Below the pieces are notes generated by a model that saw nothing but the letters and a program-made list of their open reading frames with translations, had not been told where the DNA came from and did not search any database. Both the position numbers and the translations under genes were made by a program. From Tepidimonas alkaliphilus (GTDB lineage Bacteria > Pseudomonadota > Gammaproteobacteria > Burkholderiales > Burkholderiaceae_C): a stretch of DNA of 64,000 nucleotides. Positions 23,380-31,913 of the stretch are shown here, in pieces (position 1 is the stretch's first letter; each line of letters opens with the position of its first letter). The stretch is taken from the NCBI RefSeq assembly GCF_007556595.1, contig NZ_VJNB01000002.1:1-64000 (forward strand). The letters are read 5' to 3'.

Positions 23380-23817
23380 TCACTGGCCTTGGATGGCCGC
23401 CAGCATCGTTTTGACGTGGCCGTTGATGAAGCGCAGCGTCGCCTCATACTGCACGGCGTTGTCGGCAAAATTGGCCCGCTGCTGATCCAGGTCCACCGTG
23501 TTTTGATCCAACGACGGCTGGGTGCGCAGCTGGTAGGTCAACCGCGCTCGATCCGAAGCCGTCTGCGCCGCCGTGCGCAGATGCCGCGCATCGTCACCGG
23601 CCAGCGCCAGCGCCGGCGGCTGCCCGGCTTGCAACGCCGGCGACACCGACGCTGCCGCGCGGGCCTGCTGCAAGGCAGCGCGAAAATCGACCTCCCGCGC
23701 GATGTAGCCGGGCGTGTCGGCGTTGGCGATGTTGCTGGCGATGACCTGCTGGCGCCAGGCGCGCACCTGCAGCGCCTGGCCCAAAACGTCCATGCGCTCG
23801 GTTAGACGGTTGATCAT
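23380..23817 (-). CDS. flgB: Flagellar proximal rod protein FlgB
   Basis: A 145-residue rod subunit with LTERMDVLGQALQVRAWRQQ, then VIASNIANADTPGYIAREVD, and the end LRFINGHVKTMLAAIQGQ. The start at 23817 (MINRLTE) has GGAGG five bases upstream; an ATG at 23829 overlaps that ribosome-binding site and is less likely. It is the first gene of the flgB-flgL operon. The 191-base gap to flgA on the other strand must hold both promoters; an AAGTTTTTGACAAT stretch (minus strand, about 23912-23925) is present but I cannot name its class. Confidence 0.95.
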   Translation of the reverse strand: MINRLTERMDVLGQALQVRAWRQQVIASNIANADTPGYIAREVDFRAALQQARAAASVSPALQAGQPPALALAGDDARHLRTAAQTASDRARLTYQLRTQPSLDQNTVDLDQQRANFADNAVQYEATLRFINGHVKTMLAAIQGQ

Positions 23818-24008
23818 GGCGTCCTCCATCGAGCAAACGGGGTGTGGCGCCCCAACGCCGACCCCCGCCTTGAACGCAGCTGGATCCTTTGGGGCGGTCG
23901 GTGAGCCGCATTGTCAAAAACTTAAGGGCACGCAAAAGCCCGATCAACGACGATCAAACGGCGCTTTTGCGGCTTTTGCCGCAGAGCCATGCGCCTACAG
24001 TGACGGTC

Positions 24009-24809
24009 ATGAGGCTCACCCTTGGTTCGGCTTGGCTCGGCGGCTCCCCGCTGCCAACCGCCACCCTTTGGGTGGGGGGACTGAGGCGCGGCCGGACACG
24101 CTGGCGCCAGGCGCTGGCCGCGGCGCTGGCGACCTGGGGCGTGCTGAGCCACGCCGCGCCCGTCGGCTCGGCCCAGTGGCGCAACGACATGGCGCATTGG
24201 CTGCAAGTGCAGGCCGACACCCAAATGCAAGCCGTCCCGCTGGCCGGACAACTGCGGGCGCAGGTGGAAGTCGGCAGCCTCGATCCACGGCTGCGGCTGG
24301 CTCCGTGCGAGCGCGTGGAGCCCTACCTTCCCCCCGGCACGCGGCTGTGGGGCCGCAGTCGCATTGGGCTGCGCTGCACCGATGGGCCTGTGGCCTGGAA
24401 TGTGTTTCTGCCCATCTACGTGCGCGTGTGGGGGCCCGGTTGGGTGCTGAACCAACCGCTGCCGCCCGGCACCCAATTGGAGCCCGCGCACGCGCAAGCC
24501 ACTGAGGTGGAGTGGACGGCGCAGCGACAAGCGGTGCTGGTGCAGCCGCAGGACTGGGTTGGCCAGCAAACCACCCGCGCAATGGCCGCAGGGCAAGTGT
24601 TGCTGGCCGGCAGCGTGCGAGCCCCTCAGGTGTTTGCCAGCGGCAGCACCGTCAAGCTGCGGGTGCAGGGCCCCGGCTTTACGCTGACCGCCACCGGCGA
24701 AGCCTTGGCGCCCGGCCACCTCGGCGAAACCGTGCGCGTGCGACTGCCCAACAAAAAGGTGGTGCTCGGCACGGTGGTGGATGCCACCACGGTGGATGTG
24801 CCACTGTAG
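24009..24809 (+). CDS. flgA: Flagellar P-ring assembly chaperone FlgA
   Basis: A 266-residue periplasmic chaperone. It has a long N-terminal region ending in a signal-type hydrophobic stretch (ALAAALATWGVLSHAAPVGS). The SAF/FlgA domain follows with RLAPCERVEPYLPPGTRLWG, RSRIGLRCTDGPVAWNVFLP and PGHLGETVRVRLPNKKVVLG. The start ATG at 24009 is the first ATG that leaves a normal signal peptide; the open frame begins upstream with a TTG. FlgA binds FlgI and prevents its premature assembly. It is divergent from flgB and followed by flgM. Confidence 0.93.
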   Translation: MRLTLGSAWLGGSPLPTATLWVGGLRRGRTRWRQALAAALATWGVLSHAAPVGSAQWRNDMAHWLQVQADTQMQAVPLAGQLRAQVEVGSLDPRLRLAPCERVEPYLPPGTRLWGRSRIGLRCTDGPVAWNVFLPIYVRVWGPGWVLNQPLPPGTQLEPAHAQATEVEWTAQRQAVLVQPQDWVGQQTTRAMAAGQVLLAGSVRAPQVFASGSTVKLRVQGPGFTLTATGEALAPGHLGETVRVRLPNKKVVLGTVVDATTVDVPL

Positions 24810-24829
24810 CGCATAAGCACAAAAAGCGC

Positions 24830-24856
24830 TAAAGTTCAGCCTCAAGTTGTCGATAT
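24830..24856 (+). promoter_or_regulatory. Sigma-28 (FliA) promoter of flgM
   Basis: TAAAGTTC (24830-24837), an 11-base spacer, and GTCGATAT (24849-24856) match the flagellar sigma-28 consensus TAAAGTTT-N11-GCCGATAA at 13 of 16 positions. The flgM ATG follows 39 bases later. This fits late-class control of flgM by FliA, encoded in the same region. Confidence 0.8.
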
Positions 24857-24895
24857 GGCTCTCAGCAAGGCTCGGTTTGGGCCTGGAGAGTCGCC

Positions 24896-25228
24896 ATGAA
24901 AGTTCAGACCTCGCCTGACGTTACGCTCGGAGCGCCGGCTGCGGCAGTGCCCAAACGCCCCGAAACGCGGGCGCAGTCGGCTGCGCCCTCGGTAGCGCCC
25001 GCAGCCAGCAGCAGCGTCAAGTTGTCGCCGGTCACTCAGGAAATGACCAACGGCGTGGCGCGCTCCGGCACCGATGTGTTTGATGCGGCCAAGGTCGAGG
25101 CGATGCGCACCGCCATCCAAAACGGCAGCTTCACCGTCAACCCTGAGGCGATCGCCGACCGGATGCTCGCCAGCGCCCGAGAGATGCTGGGCGTGGCCAG
25201 CGGCGCAACAGCCCGCTCGCGCGGGTAA
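24896..25228 (+). CDS. flgM: Anti-sigma-28 factor FlgM
   Basis: A 110-residue, largely disordered N-terminal half (alanine/proline/serine-rich), followed by the conserved sigma-binding C-terminus: FDAAKVEAMRTAIQNGSFTV and NPEAIADRMLASAREMLG. FlgM holds FliA inactive until it is exported through the finished hook. The start ATG has GGAG upstream. Its own sigma-28 promoter lies just before it and flgN follows after 16 bases, giving the usual feedback loop. Confidence 0.93.
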   Translation: MKVQTSPDVTLGAPAAAVPKRPETRAQSAAPSVAPAASSSVKLSPVTQEMTNGVARSGTDVFDAAKVEAMRTAIQNGSFTVNPEAIADRMLASAREMLGVASGATARSRG

Positions 25229-25244
25229 GCGCCGGTTCCTCCCG

Positions 25245-25604
25245 ATGGACGCGGCAGCCGACGACGCAACGGCGACGCTGCAAGCGCTGCTGCGGCAGCT
25301 GGACGACGTTCTCAATGTCACGGTTCAGCACGCCTCCGGCGAAGCGTCTGTGGAATCGTTGACCACCGCCTGCGCGAGTCTGGCGCAGGCTTTTTTGCGT
25401 GCGCGCGCGACGTTGCAAGCCTCGCGCGATCGCCTGCCCGCGCCGCTGCTGCAGCGCATGCAAGCCAAGTTGCAAACACTGCATGAGCTGCACGCCCGCC
25501 TCAACGCACAGACCCGCGCGGCGTTGGCAGCGCTGTGGCCGCAAGACGCGCTGGATGCTTACGCCCAGCTGGGGCGCCAAGCGGGGCCGCGCACACGGTG
25601 GTAG
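25245..25604 (+). CDS. flgN: FlgK/FlgL export chaperone FlgN
   Basis: A 119-residue helical protein. It begins with acidic MDAAADDATATLQALLRQLD, continues with leucine/alanine heptads (ARATLQASRDRLPAPLLQRM, then LHELHARLNAQTRAALAALW). This is the FlgN-family pattern, weakly conserved in sequence. Position directly after flgM supports the call. It would deliver FlgK and FlgL to the export gate. The ribosome-binding site is weak (only CTCCC before ATG). It converges with fliA, 46 bases away. Confidence 0.8.
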   Translation: MDAAADDATATLQALLRQLDDVLNVTVQHASGEASVESLTTACASLAQAFLRARATLQASRDRLPAPLLQRMQAKLQTLHELHARLNAQTRAALAALWPQDALDAYAQLGRQAGPRTRW

Positions 25605-25650
25605 CGCGCAGACCGCGATCACCCTGCTGCGTGGCCCGCTTTCCTGCGTT

Positions 25651-26370
25651 TTAGTGCTCGCGCAACTTCGCACGCAACCGCGCCACCGCCTGCGAGTGCA
25701 GTTGACTGACGCGCGATTCGGTCACCCCGAGCACGGCGGCAATTTCCTTTAAGTTCATGTCGTGCTCGTAATACATGCTCATCACATACTGCTCGCGCTC
25801 GGGCAGCTTGGCGATGGCCTCCACCAACGCGGCACGCATGCGCTGGTCGGCCAGAAGGCGCTCGGGGTCGGCATCCCGGTCTTCGGGCAAATAACGATCC
25901 AAAAAACCCTCTTCGTCTTCGCCCTTGTTCCCCAGGTCTTCCAAATACACCAGCTGCGTGCCGCGCAAGCGTGACAGCGCTTCGTGGTATTGCGCCAGCG
26001 TCATCCCGAGCTCCTCGGCAATTTCGGATTCACGCGGCGGACGCTGCAGCCGCTGCTCCAGCCGGTGAATCGCCCCCTCGATGTCCTTTTGCAGCTTGCG
26101 CGAGCCGCGTGACAGCCAGTCGGCTTCGCGCAGCTCATCCAGCATCGCGCCGCGGATGCGCTGGCTGGCGAAAGTCTCGAACTGCACACCCATGGACGGC
26201 TCGTAGCGCGCCAGCGCCTCGGCCAACCCGATCATGCCGACTTGGATCAGGTCGTCAAGCTCCACGCTGGCGGGCAAGCGCGCGATCATCAAATGCGCGA
26301 TCCGGTGCACCAGCGGCGCATACTGACGCAGCTGCGCATCGCGGTCCAGCGTGCCCTTGGGGGTGTACAT
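25651..26370 (-). CDS. fliA: Flagellar sigma-28 factor FliA
   Basis: A 239-residue sigma-70-family factor. Region 2 is visible (LVHRIAHLMIARLPASVELD, DLIQVGMIGLAEALARYEPS, FETFASQRIRGAMLDELREA) and region 4 at the end (LPEREQYVMSMYYEHDMNLK, then EIAAVLGVTESRVSQLHSQA). The start at 26370 (MYTPKGTLDR) fits the family and has GGAG seven bases upstream. A longer start at 26424 overlaps flhG but has no such site. FliA drives late flagellar and chemotaxis genes and is held by FlgM. It is the last gene of the motA-fliA run. Confidence 0.95.
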   Translation of the reverse strand: MYTPKGTLDRDAQLRQYAPLVHRIAHLMIARLPASVELDDLIQVGMIGLAEALARYEPSMGVQFETFASQRIRGAMLDELREADWLSRGSRKLQKDIEGAIHRLEQRLQRPPRESEIAEELGMTLAQYHEALSRLRGTQLVYLEDLGNKGEDEEGFLDRYLPEDRDADPERLLADQRMRAALVEAIAKLPEREQYVMSMYYEHDMNLKEIAAVLGVTESRVSQLHSQAVARLRAKLREH

Positions 26371-26417
26371 GCCAAGCTCCAGCTCTGGACGCCCCCCGCA
26401 GGCTGTCGCAAGGTCCT

Positions 26418-27029
26418 TTAGCATGCGGCCGACGGCCTCCGTTCGGGCCCGAGCGCGCGCGCTTCAAGCAGCCAGGCGGTTTCCAGCACTTGGGCTGCCA
26501 TCGACGCATCCGCCTGCGCCTCCCGCTGGGGGAGCGGGCCCTCATAATACCCGAGTGTCCAGACCGTTGGCCGCCAGCCGAGGTGCTGATGGCACGTGCG
26601 GCCCAAGGCGGTCAGCGCGGCTTGCAAGGCGGGCTCTTCGCCAGGCGCTTGAGCCAGAGCCAACACCAACGGACTCAGGCTCGCAAGCCGCAGCGTTTTG
26701 AGCGCGCGGTAGGCTTCCACCAAGGATGTCGGTTGCGCCAACAGCGGCACCAGCGGCGCGCCGCCTTCGCGCGGCCACCAGCGCGCCAAAACCTGCGCAT
26801 CGGCGCGCCACAACCAAACGTCGGCTGCCGGCGCCTCATCCCACAGAGGCGGCGCTGCGGCCACGGCGCCGCAGCTTAAGCCCAGCGCCGCCCAGCCCGC
26901 TTGCAGCCGGCTGGCCAGCGCCGAGCTGCCGGGCTGCTCCACCAACGCCACCACGCGCAATGGGGGCTGCAACCTCCAAGCCGCCAAGCCCGCCGCCTGA
27001 TCCCGCAGCCAACCGCCCGCCTCAAGCAT
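26418..27029 (-). CDS. flhG: FlhG-like protein lacking the ATPase P-loop
   Basis: A 203-residue protein in the position of flhG (after flhF, before fliA). Near the N-terminus it keeps LRDQAAGLAAWR, the DQA-type helix by which FlhG stimulates the FlhF GTPase. MinD-type FlhG would then have KGGVGKT; here the corresponding stretch is LRVVALVEQPGSSALASRLQ, without P-loop glycines or lysines. The later FlhG-like part is LVPLLAQPTSLVEAYRALKT and HQHLGWRPTVWTLGYYEGPL. The ATG at 27029 overlaps flhF by eight bases. FlhG normally limits flagellar number. This one may only activate FlhF; that is inference. Confidence 0.7.
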   Translation of the reverse strand: MLEAGGWLRDQAAGLAAWRLQPPLRVVALVEQPGSSALASRLQAGWAALGLSCGAVAAAPPLWDEAPAADVWLWRADAQVLARWWPREGGAPLVPLLAQPTSLVEAYRALKTLRLASLSPLVLALAQAPGEEPALQAALTALGRTCHQHLGWRPTVWTLGYYEGPLPQREAQADASMAAQVLETAWLLEARALGPERRPSAAC

Positions 27030-28542
27030 GGCCAACCCCCTGAGGCTGCCAGCCACCCGCCACGGCATCGGCAAAGAAATACGGCAGCTCCTCGCGCTGC
27101 GGCTCAAAGGGCGATTTGGCGCCGCCGCCCATCGACAAGCGCACCAACGCCGCGGCTTCCGCCCGCTGCCAGTCCTCCGGCACGCGCTGGCCGGTGCTCA
27201 AGCCCCGCAGCGTTAGCTGGTGACGCAACAGCGCATCCACCGCTGGGGCCAGCTTGACCGCCTCATCGACCTTGGACAGCACCGCGCCGTGCAACCCCAG
27301 CCCCTTGTAAGTCTGCACCACCTCATCGAGCGTGTCGCCGTGCCGTCCGGCGTCCAGCACCAGCAGTTTCTTGACCGCGGGAGCCTGCAGCAGCGCCAGC
27401 ATCTCCTTCAGCCGCGGGTCGCGCTGGCTCAAGCCCGGGGTGTCGATCAGCACCAAACGTTTGCCCGCCAACAGCTCCAGCAGGTCTTGCAGCGCGGCCT
27501 GGTCGTGCGCCTGGTGCGCCACCACGCCCAGCATGCGGCCATACGCGCGCAGCTGCTCGTAACCCGCCACGCGGTAGGTGTCCAGCGTGATGAGGCCGAC
27601 GCTGCCCGCGCCGTAGGCGCGCACGCACTGCGCGGCGAGCTTGGCCACCGTGGTGGTCTTGCCCACGCCGGTGGGGCCCACCAGCGCAAACACGCCGCCT
27701 TCGTCGCACGGCAGGCCGGGCTCGCGCGCCACGCGCAGGTTGTGCGCCAGCACGTCCAGCACCCAGCGCCAGGCGCCAGCGGCGTCGAGCTGCGCCGGCA
27801 GCCGCTCCAGCACCGCGCGCGCCACCGTTGGCGAAAAGCCCGCGCGGATGAACTTGTGCATCAGCGTGGACTGGATCGGGCTCAAGCGCGCCTGGCCGAG
27901 CCACGCCAGCGTCTGGAAGCGCTCCTCCACCATTTGCCGCAGCCCTTCCAGCTGGGCGTTGAGCTGCGCCGCGGCCGGCGACGGCGCCGCTGCCGCACCG
28001 GTTGGACGGGGCGGGGCCGCTTTCGCCGCCGGGGCCTGCGGCGCCGCGGCGCCGAAGTTCAGCGTCACGTCGGCGCCGCGTGGGGCCACGGGCGGCTGCG
28101 GCGCAGCCGCCGACGGCTCGCGCCGCGCCGCGCGTGCCGGTTCGACCGGCGGTGGCAGCTTGCCCTCCAGCGCCGCCTGACGCTTGCGCAGCATGCGCTC
28201 GCGCACATACTCCTGGAACGACAGCGTGCTCATCGCCAAGGTTTCGGCATCTTGCACCACGCTGCTGTCAGGCGACAGCGGCGGCAGCTGCGCCGCGGCG
28301 CGCTGCTGCAGCGACGCACGGCCGGTGGATGCCGCGCCCGACCCCGCCGTGCGTGCCGGCTGAACCGGCTGCGGCGCCACCTGCGCAGCCAACCGCGCCA
28401 GCGCCTCCTCGGAAGTGGCCACCACCTCAAAACCGTCTGCGGTGGAGCGCGTGGACAGGATGACCGCCTGCTCGCCGAAGGCGGCGCGCGCCAGGGCCAT
28501 GGCCTCGCGCGAGTTGGGGGCGACGAAGCGTTGCGCGTTCAT
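27022..28542 (-). CDS. flhF: Flagellar SRP-type GTPase FlhF
   Basis: A 506-residue GTPase of the SRP family that sets flagellar position. The N-terminal B domain (about 1-120) and a long alanine/proline-rich linker (130-195) precede the N/G domains. Nucleotide motifs are GVFALVGPTGVGKTTTVAKL (P-loop 289-296), ITLDTYRVAGYEQLRAYGRM, LVLIDTPGLSQRDP (D367) and LSKVDEA (about 422-428). The start ATG overlaps the flhA stop as ATGA. The presence of flhF with flhG suggests polar flagellation. Confidence 0.96.
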   Translation of the reverse strand: MNAQRFVAPNSREAMALARAAFGEQAVILSTRSTADGFEVVATSEEALARLAAQVAPQPVQPARTAGSGAASTGRASLQQRAAAQLPPLSPDSSVVQDAETLAMSTLSFQEYVRERMLRKRQAALEGKLPPPVEPARAARREPSAAAPQPPVAPRGADVTLNFGAAAPQAPAAKAAPPRPTGAAAAPSPAAAQLNAQLEGLRQMVEERFQTLAWLGQARLSPIQSTLMHKFIRAGFSPTVARAVLERLPAQLDAAGAWRWVLDVLAHNLRVAREPGLPCDEGGVFALVGPTGVGKTTTVAKLAAQCVRAYGAGSVGLITLDTYRVAGYEQLRAYGRMLGVVAHQAHDQAALQDLLELLAGKRLVLIDTPGLSQRDPRLKEMLALLQAPAVKKLLVLDAGRHGDTLDEVVQTYKGLGLHGAVLSKVDEAVKLAPAVDALLRHQLTLRGLSTGQRVPEDWQRAEAAALVRLSMGGGAKSPFEPQREELPYFFADAVAGGWQPQGVGHA

Positions 28543-30632
28543 GCGGGCTCTCCAAGGATCGGGCCGATGCGGATGGTGTGGGTGTCAGGGATTTCGCTGT
28601 GCGCCAGCACCGCCAGGCGCGGCGCGGCGCGGCGCAGCAGGCGCGCCATGGCCTGGCGGATGGCGTCGGGCACCAGCAACACCGCAGGCAAGCCGGCTTC
28701 TTCTTGGCGTTGCGCCACCTGCGCCGCCGAGCGCGTCAGCATGTCGGCCACGCCGGGGTCGAGCACGCCGTTGCCGTTGGGGCCCAACGCTTGCACGAGG
28801 ATGCGCTCCAGCTGCGGTTCGATGGCGATGACCTCCAGCTCCTGCTGCGGGCCATAGAGCTGCTGCACGATCGCCGGGGCCAGCGCCACGCGCACGCGCC
28901 GCGCCAGCTCCTGCGGATCCTGCGTGCCGCCGGCGTGCTCCGCCAGCGTCTCGACGATGGTGCGGATGTCGCGGATGTGCACGCCTTCCTCCAGCAGCAG
29001 CTGCAACACCTTCTGGAACACGCCGATCGGCACCATGGTCGGGATGACTTCGTCGATGAGCTTGGGGGCGAGTTTGCGCACGTGCTCCACCAGCTCCTGC
29101 ACCTCGGTGCGCGACAGCAGCCGCGCCGCGTGCACCTGCATCAAGTGTGACAAATGCGTGGCCAGCACGGTCTCCGCATCAACGACGGTGTAGCCGGCCA
29201 TTTGCGCGCTTTCCTTCTGGCGCTCGTCGATCCAGGTGGCCGGCAGACCGAACGCCGGGTCGGTGGTGGCTTGGCCGATCAGCGGCGTGCGGATGTGACC
29301 GGGGTTGATGGCCAGAAACTGGCCCGGGAACACCTCGCCCTCGCCGACCACCACGCCGCGCAGCGTGATGCGGTAGCTGCTCGGCTTGAGTTCCAGGTTG
29401 TCGCGCACGTGCACCGGCGGCGGCAAAAAGCCCACGTCCTGCGCGAACTTCTTGCGCACGCCCTTGATGCGCGTCAGCAGGTCGCCGCGGCGGCTGCGGT
29501 CCACCAGCGCGATCAGCCGATAGCCCAGCTCCAGCCCGAGCAAGTCCACGGGCTGCAGGTCGTCCCAGGTGGCCTCGGCGTCCGGGGCGGCCGCCGGGGC
29601 CTGCGGCGCCGCCTGCGCCTTGGCCTGCTCGGCGCGGCGGCGCTGTTGCGCCAACCACCACGCCGAGCCGCCGGCCAGCAGGGCAAACATCAGGAACACC
29701 CCGTTGGGCATGCCGGGGATGACGCCCAACAGCGCCAGCACGCCGGCGGTGACGCCCAGCACCTTGGGCGAATCCAGCATCTGGCTGACGATCTGCTGGC
29801 CCAGATCTTCTTCTTTGCCGACGCGCGAGACCACCATCGCCGCCGCCACCGAGATCAGCAGCGCCGGCACCTGCGCCACCAGCGCGTCGCCCACCGACAG
29901 CGTGATGTAGCTGTGCGCGGCCTGCTCCAGCGTCAGGCCGTGCTGCAGCATGCCGATGGCAAAGCCGCCGATCATGTTGATCAGCAGGATCAGGATGCCG
30001 GCGATGGCATCCCCGCGCACGAACTTGGAGGCGCCGTCCATGTTGCCGAAGAAGTCGGCCTCCACCGCCACCTCGGCGCGGCGGCGCTTGGCCTCGGCCT
30101 GGTCGATCAGGCCGGCGTTGAGGTCGGCGTCGATGGCCATCTGCTTGCCGGGCATGGCGTCCAGCGTGAAGCGCGCGCCGACCTCGGCGATGCGCTCGGC
30201 GCCCTTGGTGATGACGACGAAGTTGATCACCACCAGGATCAGGAACACGATCAGGCCGACGGCGAAGTTGCCGCCGATCAGAAAGGTGCCAAACGCCTCG
30301 ATGACCGCGCCGGCCGCGCCGGGGCCGGTGTGGCCCTCCATCAGCACCACGCGCGTGGAGGCGACGTTGAGCGACAGCCGCAGCAGCGTCGTCAGCAGCA
30401 GCACGGTCGGGAAGGCGGTGAAGTCCAGCGGCCGCTTGATGTAGGCGGCCACCATCATCACCGTCAGCGCAATCCCAATGTTGAGGGTGAAGAAGGTGTC
30501 CAGCAGCCACGGCGGCAGCGGCAGCACCAGCATGGCCAGTACCAGCATCACCAGGATCGGCGCAGCCAGCGCCTGGCCGTGGCCGCGCAGCGGGGCCAGC
30601 GTCTGTTGCAGCGACTGCAGGGCGGCGTTCAT
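28539..30632 (-). CDS. flhA: Flagellar type III export gate protein FlhA
   Basis: A 697-residue export-gate protein with about eight N-terminal transmembrane helices (to about residue 335) and a large cytoplasmic domain. The FHIPEP signature area is clear: VVITKGAERIAEVGARFTLD then AMPGKQMAIDADLNAGLIDQ. The cytoplasmic end includes LVEHVRKLAPKLIDEVIPTM. It forms the nonameric ring through which rod, hook and filament proteins pass. It lies 34 bases after flhB and overlaps flhF. Confidence 0.97.
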   Translation of the reverse strand: MNAALQSLQQTLAPLRGHGQALAAPILVMLVLAMLVLPLPPWLLDTFFTLNIGIALTVMMVAAYIKRPLDFTAFPTVLLLTTLLRLSLNVASTRVVLMEGHTGPGAAGAVIEAFGTFLIGGNFAVGLIVFLILVVINFVVITKGAERIAEVGARFTLDAMPGKQMAIDADLNAGLIDQAEAKRRRAEVAVEADFFGNMDGASKFVRGDAIAGILILLINMIGGFAIGMLQHGLTLEQAAHSYITLSVGDALVAQVPALLISVAAAMVVSRVGKEEDLGQQIVSQMLDSPKVLGVTAGVLALLGVIPGMPNGVFLMFALLAGGSAWWLAQQRRRAEQAKAQAAPQAPAAAPDAEATWDDLQPVDLLGLELGYRLIALVDRSRRGDLLTRIKGVRKKFAQDVGFLPPPVHVRDNLELKPSSYRITLRGVVVGEGEVFPGQFLAINPGHIRTPLIGQATTDPAFGLPATWIDERQKESAQMAGYTVVDAETVLATHLSHLMQVHAARLLSRTEVQELVEHVRKLAPKLIDEVIPTMVPIGVFQKVLQLLLEEGVHIRDIRTIVETLAEHAGGTQDPQELARRVRVALAPAIVQQLYGPQQELEVIAIEPQLERILVQALGPNGNGVLDPGVADMLTRSAAQVAQRQEEAGLPAVLLVPDAIRQAMARLLRRAAPRLAVLAHSEIPDTHTIRIGPILGEPA

Positions 30633-30666
30633 CGTCGTCGTTCGGGTTCAGGCAGAAGGGGGGACT

Positions 30667-31806
30667 TCAGCGCGGCCCCTGGCCACGCAGCGGGTCGAGC
30701 TCCAGCGGCACCTGCGGCCGCGGCGGCTTGGGCAGCGGACCCTGGCCGCGCAGCGCGGCGCGCAGCCGATAGACATACGCCAGCACCTGCGCCACCGCCG
30801 TGAACAGCGCCGCCGGCACCGGCTGGTCGAGTTCGGTGTGGGCGTAGAGGGCGCGCGCCAGCATCGGCGCCTCCAGCACCGGCACGCGGTGTTCGCGCGC
30901 CAGGTCGCGCATGCGCAGCGCCAGCAGGTCCGCGCCCTTGGCGATGACGTGCGGCGCGGCCATCGTGGCCTCGTCGTAGCGCAGCGCCACCGCGTAGTGC
31001 GTCGGGTTCATCACCACCACGTCGGCCTGCGGTACCCGGCGCACGCTCTGGCTGTAGGCGATCTCGCGCGCGCGCTGGCGGCGCTTGCTCTTGATCTGCG
31101 GGTTGCCCTCGGTTTCCTTGAACTCGTCCTTGACCTCCTGCAGCGACATGCGCAGGTTGTGGCGGTACAGATACTGCTGCAGGGGCACGTCCACCACCGC
31201 CACCAGCAGCACGATCGACAGCATGGCCGCCACGCCGAGCATGAACCACTGCCCGGCCTGCACCAGCGCCGGCTCCAGCGGGCGCAGCAGCAGACTGGCA
31301 AAGTCCTGCACGTGCGTGGCCACATACCAGCCGCCAATGGCGGCGATCAGCGCCGTGATGGCCAGGAGTTTGAGAACCTCGAACAGCTGCTGGCGCGAGA
31401 ACAGGCGCTTCAAGCCGCTGAGCAGCCCGATCTTGGACCAATCCGGCGCCAGCGGCTTGACGCTGAAGGCCACCGAGCGCGCCGCCACCAGCGCCAACAC
31501 CACCAGCGCGATCAGCGCCAGACCCAGCGGCAGCACCAGCGTCAGCCCCTGCTGCAGGGCGGCGGCCAGCTGCTCCAGCATCACGCGCGGCTCGCGCGCG
31601 GCGGCGGCATCGAAGCGCAGCCCGGCGCGCATCGTCGCGCGCAGCCGCTCGTAGCCCCACGGCAGCGTGAACCAGACGAGGCTCAGCCCCGCACCGAGCA
31701 CGACCAGATGCGTCAGGTCGCGCGCGCGCGGCACCTGCCCTTCCTCGCGCGCCTTCTGCAGGCGCCGCGGGGTGGCGGGTAAGTTCTTGTCTTGGGTGGA
31801 ATCCAT
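30667..31806 (-). CDS. flhB: Flagellar export switch protein FlhB
   Basis: A 379-residue protein with four transmembrane helices in the N-terminal half and a self-cleaving cytoplasmic domain. The cleavage motif NPTH is at residues 267-270 in RRVPQADVVVMNPTHYAVAL. The start has the typical DKNLPATPRRLQKAREEGQV. Cleavage between Asn and Pro switches export from rod/hook to filament proteins. The C-terminal tail after about residue 350 is proline-rich. It lies 107 bases after cheZ. Confidence 0.97.
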   Translation of the reverse strand: MDSTQDKNLPATPRRLQKAREEGQVPRARDLTHLVVLGAGLSLVWFTLPWGYERLRATMRAGLRFDAAAAREPRVMLEQLAAALQQGLTLVLPLGLALIALVVLALVAARSVAFSVKPLAPDWSKIGLLSGLKRLFSRQQLFEVLKLLAITALIAAIGGWYVATHVQDFASLLLRPLEPALVQAGQWFMLGVAAMLSIVLLVAVVDVPLQQYLYRHNLRMSLQEVKDEFKETEGNPQIKSKRRQRAREIAYSQSVRRVPQADVVVMNPTHYAVALRYDEATMAAPHVIAKGADLLALRMRDLAREHRVPVLEAPMLARALYAHTELDQPVPAALFTAVAQVLAYVYRLRAALRGQGPLPKPPRPQVPLELDPLRGQGPR

Positions 31807-31913
31807 GGCGGCTCAGGCAGCCGAGGCTGCTTCAGCCGCATTGTGGGTCGGCAACGGCGCAGGCTAAAGACCAAGAAGCGCCGCCGACGCCCCCGTTATC
31901 TGGCCATCACGCC

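Noticed and set aside
25245-25604. flgN as a frameshifted continuation of flgM
   Set aside because: It is in another frame with its own ATG and a separate helical fold; the gene pair is normal for flgM-flgN.
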